From positions 1 to 55,700 of the forward strand of contig CAZCJL010000036.1 of NCBI GenBank assembly GCA_964498785.1: a stretch of DNA of 55,700 nucleotides. The letters are read 5' to 3'. Positions 36,680 through 45,700 of the stretch are shown one piece after another. The notes beneath the pieces are model-generated. The model was given only the letters and a program-made list of their open reading frames with translations. It searched no databases and was not told the origin of the DNA. The translations under genes were made by a program, and so were the position numbers. The DNA comes from Mariaggregatimicrobium sp964498785. GTDB taxonomy: Bacteria > Zhuqueibacterota > Zhuqueibacteria > Thermofontimicrobiales > Thiofontviventaceae. Each line of letters opens with the position of its first letter. The stretch's first letter is position 1.

Positions 36680-37591
36680 ATGGCTAATTTGACAAAGATT
36701 GATTTTCTTGAAAAAGTTAAAAACAAATATAACCAAATTCAAAAATTACCAAAAAGTCAATCTCTATTCGATATTGGCGATAATGCTGTACGGATTTATA
36801 TACGATATTCAAAGCGACACAGCAGAAACCAAACATTTTATGGCTTGCGAAAGGAAGATTTAAAAGAACTTGAAGGGAAAAATTCTGTAATCTGTTTCCT
36901 ATGGAATGGACAAGAAGAACCGCTGTTTATTCCATTTGCTGACTATGAGGAAATCTTCAACACTCTAACTCCAGCATCTGATGGACAATTCAAAACCCAA
37001 TTGTATTTACAGGAAGACGGCACTGAATTATACATAGCAAATGCGGGTCGCTTTAATGTTGAGGGTTTTTTCGGTTGGGATGTATTAGATAATCTGATCG
37101 ATACTAGCAGAATTACAGAAATCCCCAATTTTGACCATTTTCAAATGCAAAATTTTATTGGATTAATTGGAGAGAAAAAAGGCTACGATATTTGGATTCC
37201 AATGAGTGATAGAAAGAAGCTAAATAAAAATTTTACGAACAAAATGCATTTTCGGGATAATTTCCCGGAAAGATACGGGAGAATATTTAATATAATAAGG
37301 GAAGTCGATATTATATGGATAACAAGAGGATCGAGCGATATTAGAGCTATGTTTGAGGTTGAGCATTCGACACCAATTTATTCAGGGCTATTGAGATTTA
37401 ATGATTTGCATCTAATTGAACCGAATCTAAAGCCAAGATATAATATTGTATCAAATTCCCTTAGAAAAACATTATTTCTTAAACAAATCAATCGACCGAC
37501 CTTCATGACAAGCGGTCTAATCGAAATCTGTAACTTTTTAGAATATAAAGATGTCTATAGTTGGTTTAACAGAATGATGAAAGGAAATTAG
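36680..37591 (+). CDS. Putative PD-(D/E)XK-like nuclease-family protein
   Basis: A 303-residue soluble protein. The C-terminal half has a pattern that I associate with restriction-endonuclease-like proteins: GYDIWIPMSDR (168-178), then EVDIIWI with Asp210 and FEVEHSTPIYSGLLRFNDL with Glu226 and Glu228. The order D...E-x-E on consecutive strands suits a PD-(D/E)XK core, although the final residue is Glu instead of Lys. The N-terminal part (YIRYSKRHSRNQTFYGLRKEDL) may bind nucleic acid; this is inference. The gene is AT-rich compared with the SUMF1-like gene before it. It is followed directly by a 52-residue ORF and the restriction-modification genes, so it probably belongs to that island. Confidence 0.6.
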   Translation: MANLTKIDFLEKVKNKYNQIQKLPKSQSLFDIGDNAVRIYIRYSKRHSRNQTFYGLRKEDLKELEGKNSVICFLWNGQEEPLFIPFADYEEIFNTLTPASDGQFKTQLYLQEDGTELYIANAGRFNVEGFFGWDVLDNLIDTSRITEIPNFDHFQMQNFIGLIGEKKGYDIWIPMSDRKKLNKNFTNKMHFRDNFPERYGRIFNIIREVDIIWITRGSSDIRAMFEVEHSTPIYSGLLRFNDLHLIEPNLKPRYNIVSNSLRKTLFLKQINRPTFMTSGLIEICNFLEYKDVYSWFNRMMKGN

Positions 37592-37592
37592 A

Positions 37593-37751
37593 TTGAAAAA
37601 AATATGGCTGCTGATTTCTGTGAAGCGCGGATTCATCCAAGAACCTGAGATATTATATGATGAAATTAGCGCAAACAAACGAGAAAAAGAATTGTTAAAA
37701 GAGCATAATCCAGACTATGACGAGTTAGAAATTTTCGAAAAGATGGTATGA
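37593..37751 (+). CDS. Small 52-residue protein with TTG start
   Basis: Reads (M)KKIWLLISVKRGFIQEPEI, and ends NPDYDELEIFEKMV. It begins at a TTG, two bases after the stop of the preceding gene, so translation may be coupled. The lay-out is similar to that of the 66-residue paralogs downstream (short beta strand, G-F/G-V turn, then acidic tail), but the sequence is different. Small proteins of this type are often found near mobile or phage-like genes; the function is unknown. Confidence 0.5.
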   Translation: MKKIWLLISVKRGFIQEPEILYDEISANKREKELLKEHNPDYDELEIFEKMV

Positions 37752-37830
37752 TATAAATCAAAAAATCTTTTTTAGTCAATTGATAAATTAAGAATATCAT
37801 CATATTAATTTCATGAAATTTTCTTTATCA

Positions 37831-37856
37831 AAAAAGGATTACTAAAAAGGATTACT
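37831..37856 (+). repeat. Perfect 13-bp tandem duplication over a ribosome site
   Basis: AAAAAGGATTACT occurs twice in tandem (37831-37843, 37844-37856) just before the ATG at 37860. The duplicated AAGGA is the only ribosome-binding candidate for this gene. Confidence 0.8.
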
Positions 37857-37859
37857 AAA

Positions 37860-38060
37860 ATGGTCAACAAAAATAAACTAACCTCCCCAAAAGTAAAAAT
37901 CCTCATCATCGTCCGTGGCGGCGTTGTTCAAAATGTGTTTTCATCAACTGACAACATCGAAGTCGATCTTCTGGATTTTGATAACGAGACATTCTCCTCG
38001 GATGAGCACGCTGAGCTGGAATATGAAAACAGAAAAGCGAATTTGAAACGTGTCATTTAA
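37860..38060 (+). CDS. 66-residue small protein, paralog 1 of a local family
   Basis: A 66-residue protein with the core KILIIVRGGVVQNVFSSTD, followed by IEVDLLDFDNETFSSDE and a charged tail. It is about 70 % identical (my count over 58 aligned residues) to the protein at 42218-42418, which lies on the other side of the restriction-modification genes. A third, broken copy is at 38117-38236. I cannot name the family or its function. The DNA similarity is also high, which suggests recent duplication. Confidence 0.75.
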   Translation: MVNKNKLTSPKVKILIIVRGGVVQNVFSSTDNIEVDLLDFDNETFSSDEHAELEYENRKANLKRVI

Positions 38061-38116
38061 TTCGGTACTTATAGACGCTAAATTTTAAATTAATCATTAG
38101 CTTTCAACCTAATTTA

Positions 38117-38236
38117 AAAAAATATTTCTTTATCATCGTCTGTGGCGGCGTGGTTCAAAATGTGTACGCATCACGTGGCAATTTAAATATTGATCTCTTT
38201 GATTTTGATGAGGTGGTGAGGATTTCTTTTAATTAA
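38117..38236 (+). pseudogene. Broken copy of the 66-residue small protein
   Basis: Translates as KKYFFIIVCGGVVQNVYAS and then LNIDLFDFDEVV, matching the two intact paralogs, but has no start codon in frame and ends early, losing the NETFSSDE tail. It lies between paralog 1 and the methyltransferase gene. Confidence 0.65.
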
Positions 38237-38348
38237 ACTGACAAGCAATTATTTTTCAGTTGACATTTTACGATTAGTTTGTTACATTATTTTCAACAGT
38301 CTCACTTAAATTAGAGCATGGTTTTACAAAACTCAAGAAATTTACAAT

Positions 38349-41300
38349 ATGATACCCATTTTAGACCTACATAGTAAACTGGGACTTCATCGTGATAACG
38401 GATTATTCATCAGAAATGAACAGCCTGAATATTCTAATTCGAAAATCAGGGATTTATACGAAGGCGACTTCACAAAATATAAATCTGATTTCAAAGTAGA
38501 ATATGCTCTAATTAAGCTCAATCCTCACTCATTTTTTCTCTTTAATAACGAACCTCTTGTTCTTTTTTTTGATTTCTCTGACAATAAAGAACGCGAAGAG
38601 TTATCTAAGAAAATCTGGAATTTCAATAAATCTGCTCTTATATTCGTCAATACGCCGAATGAGCTGAAAATCTATAATGGTTTTAAATTAGAAAAATCCG
38701 GATTTTTACAGATACTTGATACGATTAAAACATTGGCAGATGAAAAACTTGGAAATTATTCCTATTGGAAAATTGTAACGGCTGAACTCTGGAATGCACG
38801 TGAAAAAGATTTCAGGAAGAAAACACGAGTTGATACGAAGCTTCTTGAAAATATCAAAGCAGCGCGCAATGTTTTAATTGATAAAAAACTGGAAAATCCG
38901 CTGCTCGAAAAACATGCTCACCGAATTATCGGACGGTTAATTTTCGTCAGATATTTGATCGACCGCAAAGTAAATCTTGGCTACACGGGAAATGGCAAAG
39001 AATTCCTGACAAAAGATAAATTGCCTGAATTAATACTTCAGAAAGACAATCTGTTTATTTTTTTTGAATATCTGTTGCGGAAATTCAATGGTGATATCTT
39101 ACCATTAAACGGTGAACAAAATGCTGTTAAACAATCGCACCTGAAAGTGTTGTCGAGATTATTCAGGGGGGAAGAGATTATACCCCGTCAACAAAGTTTA
39201 TTTAACATCTTCGATTTTGATTTTATACCAATTGAATTTGTGAGTAATATTTACGAGACTTTTCTTGGCGATAAACAGAGTACGGACAAGGCATTTTACA
39301 CCCCACCTTTTTTAGTGGACTATATTTTAGAGCAAACAGTAAAACCTTTTGTTTCTGAGCAACAGGAGCCTGATCGTATATCCTGCAAAACTGTAGATGT
39401 TACCTGTGGAAGCGGTATTTTCTTATGCGAGACACTACGAACATTAATTGACAAATATATCGAACGGGCAAATCCTGATAAATCATCAAATATGTTTCGG
39501 AAAAAAATCAAGGAGTTGCTCAAAGAAAATATATTCGGGAATGATATTAATCCCGAAGCAATTGAAATTGCTAAATTCTCCCTGTTTATAACCCTTCTCG
39601 ATTATTTTGAGGATCCAAAGCATATCGAGGGTTTTGAATTCCCAAATATTTCAAATAATTTTTCTAATCATGATGTTTTCGATACTGAACTCGACAATAT
39701 ATTCGGGAAAGATAAATTAATTGAACCAGATTTTATCATCGGCAATCCGCCGTGGGGGAAAATCGATAATAGCAGATATCTGGATTATATAAATGAAAGG
39801 GAGCAGAAGGAAAACAGGATCAAAAAGGATCACTGGATAGAAAACAGTAAACCAGCAGAAAATTTTAAACCTGAGGAAATCGGAATCAGCAACAAAGAAT
39901 TTGCCCAGGCATTCCTGGTGCGTTTATCCGATTTTTCAACGGAAAACACAATATGCCACGTAATCGTAACCAGTAAATTGTTGTATAATTTGCAAGCTAA
40001 TAAATTCAGACATTATTTTTTGACTCACTTTCTGATTAATGAAGTGCTCGAAATTTCATCGGTTCGACACCAAATTTTTTCAAAAACTGTGGGTCCGGCT
40101 GCGATTATTAAATACAAGTACGCATTTGGTATTGATACAAAAGATAACCTGATTGAATATGTATCATTAAAACCTAATCCGTATTACGCCCTGTTCAAAA
40201 CCATTCTCATTGAAAAACACGACTATAAAGAGGTCGTTCAAAATGAACTGATTCAAAACGATTGGCTGTGGAAAGTGCTTGTTTATGGGCATATTCTTGA
40301 TTTCAGGTTTGTTGGGAGACTCCGGGATAAAAGTAGATTTCCGACGACTCTTGGAAATTTAATCGCAAATAAGGATAATCAAGACAGACCTTTATTTGCA
40401 AGTGTTGGGATAAAAATAAATAAGAAAAATCAAAATAGCGATGCAAGACATCTAAAAGGATTACATTTTATACAAACTGATACAAACAAAATAAAAAAGA
40501 ACTCCGATTTACAGCGTTACTACATAGCGTTTAGGAACAATAGTATTTGGACGAAAGATACGGCGGCTGAAGTCAGGACAGAAAATCTTTTTAAATTTCC
40601 CCCTGCATTGCTAATAAAAATAGGATTCACAGCAGATTTTAAATTAGTTTCAGCCATCTCGAACAGAGAATGTGTTTTTACAAATTCGATATATGCTATA
40701 AAATCAAAGGAAAGCAAGCTCCAAATATTGGAAAATTTACTTGGACTTGTCAATTCAGATCTAATGACATATTATATGATTATGTGTGGCTCCTCAATTG
40801 GTGTTGAACGGGAACAACTTATTAATAAAGAGCTGTTTCCGTTTCCTGTAATCGAAGATAACAAGATTTCAGACATTGCAAAACAATTGACAGATATCAA
40901 ACATCAAATCGAAGTTCATAAAAGAAACTCGATATTTAGCGACTCTGAAATCAATCGATATGAAAAACAATTCGAAGAGAAAGAGGCGGAATTAAATCAA
41001 CTTTTTTTTGAATTATATAACTTATCGGAAACAGAAAGGGATTTAATTTCTTATGCATTGGAAATAACGATTCCAATTTTACAAGCAAGACTTAAACAAT
41101 ACAGTGAAATAAATAAAGACCCAATACTTTCAAAACCTTATAAAAAATTAGATAGTTCAGAAATTACTGATTACATTAACGTTTTTAAAGAGCATTTTTC
41201 CAAATTTCATAATGGTGGTGCAAACGGATTTTTTAATGTCCGCATATTTCAATCGAAAAATATTTTAGCAATGGAATTTTATATCGATGAATTCGACCAT

Positions 41301-41549
41301 GAAGATGAATGGGTGAACGAGCCCAATAACGCAAACGCCATGGAATTGTTGGCAGGTATCGGATTTCAAAAGGTAAGTCACAAACTTTTCATACAAAAAG
41401 ATGTAAAGACACTGAAGCAGAATTCATTTGCAGTTTTGAAAATTAATCAATACAAATACTGGCACAAAGCTATTGCAAGGTTAGACGTGATTGAGTTTTC
41501 GGAAGCTATGGTGCAATCTCAAATCCAATTCGCTAATGACAAAAATTGA
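38349..41549 (+). CDS. Eco57I-like N6-adenine DNA methyltransferase (type IIG-like restriction-modification)
   Basis: A 1066-residue protein with the SAM motif VDVTCGSGIF at 349-358 and the catalytic NPPW at 466-469 (IIGNPPWGKIDNS). A helical region before motif I includes FLGDKQSTDKAFYTPP, the usual lead-in of N6-adenine methylases that act in type I and type IIG systems. The C-terminal part (about 650-900) would be the target-recognition region, with a helical coiled stretch near 850-900. The ORF ends with a domain that resembles a DUF4268-like fold (FKEHFSKFHNGGANGFF). A PD-(D/E)XK motif in the N-terminal ~200 residues is not clear. It overlaps the downstream endonuclease-like gene by 14 bp, so they form a module. 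AT-rich compared with the genes outside the island. Confidence 0.85.
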   Translation: MIPILDLHSKLGLHRDNGLFIRNEQPEYSNSKIRDLYEGDFTKYKSDFKVEYALIKLNPHSFFLFNNEPLVLFFDFSDNKEREELSKKIWNFNKSALIFVNTPNELKIYNGFKLEKSGFLQILDTIKTLADEKLGNYSYWKIVTAELWNAREKDFRKKTRVDTKLLENIKAARNVLIDKKLENPLLEKHAHRIIGRLIFVRYLIDRKVNLGYTGNGKEFLTKDKLPELILQKDNLFIFFEYLLRKFNGDILPLNGEQNAVKQSHLKVLSRLFRGEEIIPRQQSLFNIFDFDFIPIEFVSNIYETFLGDKQSTDKAFYTPPFLVDYILEQTVKPFVSEQQEPDRISCKTVDVTCGSGIFLCETLRTLIDKYIERANPDKSSNMFRKKIKELLKENIFGNDINPEAIEIAKFSLFITLLDYFEDPKHIEGFEFPNISNNFSNHDVFDTELDNIFGKDKLIEPDFIIGNPPWGKIDNSRYLDYINEREQKENRIKKDHWIENSKPAENFKPEEIGISNKEFAQAFLVRLSDFSTENTICHVIVTSKLLYNLQANKFRHYFLTHFLINEVLEISSVRHQIFSKTVGPAAIIKYKYAFGIDTKDNLIEYVSLKPNPYYALFKTILIEKHDYKEVVQNELIQNDWLWKVLVYGHILDFRFVGRLRDKSRFPTTLGNLIANKDNQDRPLFASVGIKINKKNQNSDARHLKGLHFIQTDTNKIKKNSDLQRYYIAFRNNSIWTKDTAAEVRTENLFKFPPALLIKIGFTADFKLVSAISNRECVFTNSIYAIKSKESKLQILENLLGLVNSDLMTYYMIMCGSSIGVEREQLINKELFPFPVIEDNKISDIAKQLTDIKHQIEVHKRNSIFSDSEINRYEKQFEEKEAELNQLFFELYNLSETERDLISYALEITIPILQARLKQYSEINKDPILSKPYKKLDSSEITDYINVFKEHFSKFHNGGANGFFNVRIFQSKNILAMEFYIDEFDHEDEWVNEPNNANAMELLAGIGFQKVSHKLFIQKDVKTLKQNSFAVLKINQYKYWHKAIARLDVIEFSEAMVQSQIQFANDKN

Positions 41550-42189
41550 AAAATTAAAATTAGCTGAAGCCTGGGGGTATGACCTTTTATATCCTGTATT
41601 AAAAGATGCATTCAGGATTTTGTATATCTCATACCAAAAACTCCATGCTGACAAACAACACAATCCATATACTAAACCAGAAAAATCCAAACGGTGGTTT
41701 CTCGAAGACGCAATAACCGATGACTTGATTAAAGATGAGTATGAATTTGATAAAGACTTTGACTATTCCCTGATCCCCCAATACAAGAATATTCAGCGAA
41801 AATCCAGAATTGACATTGCTATTCATTGGCGACTTACTTTCGGAAAATACATCAATATAGAAATCGAGTGCAAGCTCCTTAATAAAAGCAATCTCGATTA
41901 CATCATTAACGGTGGCATACATAAATTTAAAACAACTAAATATGCTAAGAATGCGCCTCTCGCCGGGATGCTGAATTATAATACATCCGGCACGATACCA
42001 AAGAACATTAGCCTGCTCAACAGTAAAATCGATCAAAAAATATCACCTTCGGATGTGTTAAATTCCTTTAAAATGATTGAAAATTATCACGATACTTACA
42101 TTTCTCGTCATCAAAGAGTTTCCAATTCAAGTATTGATCTCTATACTATCGCATTTGATTTTAAGGATGTTATTAAAAATTCAGATTAA
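41536..42189 (+). CDS. Putative restriction endonuclease (PD-(D/E)XK motif)
   Basis: A 217-residue protein. Start at 41536 is preferred: it overlaps the methylase stop by 14 bp, whereas the longer reading from 41491 is only a shadow of that gene. A PD-(D/E)XK-like motif is visible: RIDIAIHW with Asp93, and 18 residues later YINIEIECKLL with Glu111, Cys112 and Lys113 (the E-x-K form). Hence it may be the nuclease partner of the methyltransferase. The N-terminal part is helical. No family name can be given. Regions beyond (NGGIHKFKTTKYAKNA, APLAGMLNYN) look like a normal nuclease core end. Confidence 0.68.
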   Translation: MTKIEKLKLAEAWGYDLLYPVLKDAFRILYISYQKLHADKQHNPYTKPEKSKRWFLEDAITDDLIKDEYEFDKDFDYSLIPQYKNIQRKSRIDIAIHWRLTFGKYINIEIECKLLNKSNLDYIINGGIHKFKTTKYAKNAPLAGMLNYNTSGTIPKNISLLNSKIDQKISPSDVLNSFKMIENYHDTYISRHQRVSNSSIDLYTIAFDFKDVIKNSD

Positions 42190-42217
42190 GAGAAAAATCA
42201 ATAGTGATGACATTCCA

Positions 42218-42418
42218 ATGAAAGATAAATCAAAAACCACCTCCCCAAAAGAAAAAATCCTGATCATTGTCCGCGGCGGCGTGGTCCAAAATGTGTATGC
42301 ATCAAATGAAAATGTGGAAATCGATCTTTTAGATTTTGATAATGAGACATTCTCCTCGGATGAGCTCGCTGATCAGGAATTCGAACGTAGAAAAGGGTAT
42401 CTGGCGTGTGTGTTGTAA
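42218..42418 (+). CDS. 66-residue small protein, paralog 2
   Basis: Starts MKDKSKTTSPKEKILII, then VRGGVVQNVYAS and VEIDLLDFDNETFSSDE. The start at 42218 is chosen because it aligns with the start of paralog 1; a longer reading from 42077 lies within the endonuclease gene. It closes the island, 28 bp after the endonuclease stop. Function unknown. Confidence 0.75.
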   Translation: MKDKSKTTSPKEKILIIVRGGVVQNVYASNENVEIDLLDFDNETFSSDELADQEFERRKGYLACVL

Positions 42419-42535
42419 ATCATTTTGACTCGCCAGCAATAATATTCTCACCTGAACGAATTTTAACCTGCGAGGAAATTATCTGCTCCATCCCAAATGG
42501 GCACATAATCTATTTGATCCGATGAATAACTTATC

Positions 42536-42564
42536 TTGCAATTTTGTAAAAAATTACTTATAAT
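42536..42564 (+). promoter_or_regulatory. Sigma-70-like promoter upstream of the hybrid sensor gene
   Basis: TTGCAA (42536-42541), a 17-bp spacer and a perfect TATAAT (42559-42564). It would give a leader of about 210 bases before the ATG at 42780. The remaining 361-bp gap (42419-42779) is AT-rich, with no gene seen. Confidence 0.5.
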
Positions 42565-42752
42565 TACAACATTATTATTTTGGTAACAGAATTAGCCCTG
42601 ATCTATTAATCCGGCCAATGACCGAAGCTCATAAATAATCACATCTGGCTTTGCATATAAATTCAGTTTTTAAAATCAATCTCACTATAAAATTTTTTTT
42701 AGAGATTGATACTGGTCAAAATAAATTTAACCAATTGCGGTGAAATTGTTCT

Positions 42753-42766
42753 GAATGCAAGCATTC
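42753..42766. promoter_or_regulatory. Palindrome just before the hybrid sensor gene
   Basis: GAATGC-AA-GCATTC is a perfect 14-bp palindrome 13 bp before the start codon at 42780, where a ribosome site would be expected. It could be an operator or a hairpin that affects translation. Confidence 0.35.
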
Positions 42767-42779
42767 TTATTCTGCCAAA

Positions 42780-45700
42780 ATGAAAATAATATCGCAAAAA
42801 TACCTCTTTATTGTACTCATCTTATTTCGTTACTGCTCCGCTCCCGGACAGGAATATTATGATAAATTTGAAAACCTTTCCGTTGAACAGGGACTTTCGC
42901 AAAGTACGGTGCGCTGTATTTTGCAGGACAGTCAGGGATTTATGTGGTTTGGGACTGAAGATGGCTTAAACAGATTTGATGGTTACAATTTTACAGTCTA
43001 CAAACCACAGCCACATGATCCGAATACATTGAGCCATATTTCTGTCTGGTCACTTTGTGAAGATCACAATGGAGTGCTGTGGGTCGGAACGCAACGAGGG
43101 TTCAATAAATATCTGCGGCATCAACAAAAGTTCAACCGGTATTTGCACAACCCGGATGATCCGCACAGTATTAGTCACAATGTTATAACCTCAATATGCG
43201 AAGACCAGTCAGGGGGACTCTGGATCGGCACATGGGGCGGCGGACTGAACAGATTTAGCGAGGAAGATGGCAGGTTCGTTCATTACGTGAATGATCCTCA
43301 CAATGAAAACAGCTTAAGCCACAATATCGTTCTCAAAGTTTACAAAGATAGTTTCGGAGATCTGTGGATCGGGACTCAATATGGATTGAACAGATTAAAT
43401 CGGGGAAGCAATACGTTCACCACATACTTTTCAATTCCTGATGATCCGGAAAGCCTCAGCAACAATTCAATTATTACAATCTTTGAAGATAGCCGTAAAA
43501 TTCTGTGGTTTGGTACATGGAGCGGTGGATTAAATGAGTACAATCGGGAAAAAGACGTTTTCCACCGACATCAACACAAACCCGGAGATAGGAATAGCAT
43601 CTGCGATAATGAAATCTGGTCGATTTGTGAAGATATCAACAATGAGCTTTGGATTGCCACAGAAGGCGGGGTGAGCAAATATAATCGTAACACAGGCAGA
43701 TTTATTAACTACCGTTCAGATTCACACGAACGTTATTCACTGAGCGGCGATCGGACACGGGCAGTATTTTCGGATCGTTCGGGCAATGTCTGGATTGGGA
43801 CACAGGGCAGCGGCTTAAACAAAATTGATCGTAAACAAAAGAAATTTATTCACATTAAAAATATTCCTGATAATTTGTCGAGCCTCAGCAATAATACTGT
43901 TTATGCCATCTATGAAAGTCATAATGGTTTTGTTTGGGTTGGAACGGATAACGGTCTGAATAAGCTAATCACACATTCAAAGTTACACACGGCCCCGGAT
44001 TCTGTTTTCATAACACCAGATCCCGACCACGATCAATACATTTTTGAACGATTCAATATTGTAGAAAATAACAGAATACGCGCCATAAGTGATGATCACA
44101 ACGGTTCTCTCTGGCTGGGAACCGCCGGGGGAGGCGTCTTCACTCTGGACGCAGAATCTGCTGAAATGAATACTGGCACATTCATTAACTATAAAGCAGG
44201 TGATAACGGAAAAGACGTTCGGTATAATTATATAAACACGATTTATATCTGCAAATCGGGACGGGTATTAATTGGTTCGCACGCCGGATTATTGCAATTT
44301 GATCCCCGGTCAAATACCCTGATTCCGTACGAGACAATTTCAGGTGAGCCGCACAGTGCTGTTTCAACTCTGATCTGGACTATTTTTGAGGATCGGGCGG
44401 GCGCGCTGTGGATTGGCACAGGGGGCAGGGGATTAATTAAGATTGACAGAAAGATCAATAAAATTATAACGTATGAAAATAATCCGGATAATCAGAATAG
44501 TCTTAGTCATGACATTGTCAAAACTATTTTTGAAGATAAAGATGGTTTTCTCTGGATAGGGACAAAAGGCGGAGGGCTGAATAAATTCGATCCGAATACA
44601 GAAAAATTTAAACACTACACAGAAAAAGATGGACTGCCAAACAATGTTGTCTATGGGATTCTGGAAGACGATGATGGCTTTTTATGGATCAGTACCAATA
44701 ATGGATTATCGAAATTCAATCCAAAAACCGAATCGTTTCGAAATTTTGACTCCAAAGACGGTTTACAAAGTAATGAATTTAACGGAGGCGCCTATTGGAA
44801 ATGTCCTGTCAGTGGTTTGATATTTTTTGGCGGCGTGAACGGATTAAATGTTTTTCATCCCAGCCGGATCCGGGAAAATCAATTTATTCCACCTGTCGTC
44901 ATTACAGACTTAAAAATTTTGCATTCCCCTGATGCGGAATTAATAATGCAATCGTTTCGCAGTGAGGCAAATGAAATCACATTATCTCATAATAATAATG
45001 CATTTTCGTTTGACTTTGCAGCGCTGGATTACTCGTGCCCTGCTAAAAATCAATATGCTTATAAAATGGCCGGAGTTAATAAAGATTGGCTGTATTCCGG
45101 CACAAGACGGTTTGTGACTTATTCACATTTGAAGCCTGGTTCATATCTTTTCAGAGTGAAAGGCTCAAACAACGATGGAATCTGGAACGAGACCGGCAGT
45201 TCTATAAAAATTACCATCGTACCGCCCTGGTGGCAGTCGACATGGGCTTATGCTCTCTATATATTTATATTCGGAGCTATCGTTGTTGGTTTATGGCGTT
45301 TTCAGATGCACAGCATTAAGTTAAAAAATGAATTGAAAATGAAACAGTTCGAGACTGATAAACTATCGGAAATAGATCATCTGAAATCCCGTTTTTTTGC
45401 CAACATCTCCCATGAATTCCGAACGCCGCTGACATTAATTCTCGGGCCACTGGAACAATTTTTACAGGGTAAATTAAAAGGGGATGTCAAAGATACCTTT
45501 AAAATTTCGTATCGATACGCCAAACGTTTACAGCGGCTTATCAATCAATTGCTGGATATTTCCAAACTGGAAGCCGGACGAATGGCGCTGCATGTTCGTG
45601 AGGAAAATATTATTCCTTTTTTGAAAGGAATCGTTTTTTCGTTCGCATCGTTGGCTGAAAGAAAGAATATTGGCCTTGAATTCTATTCATCGCAAGACTC

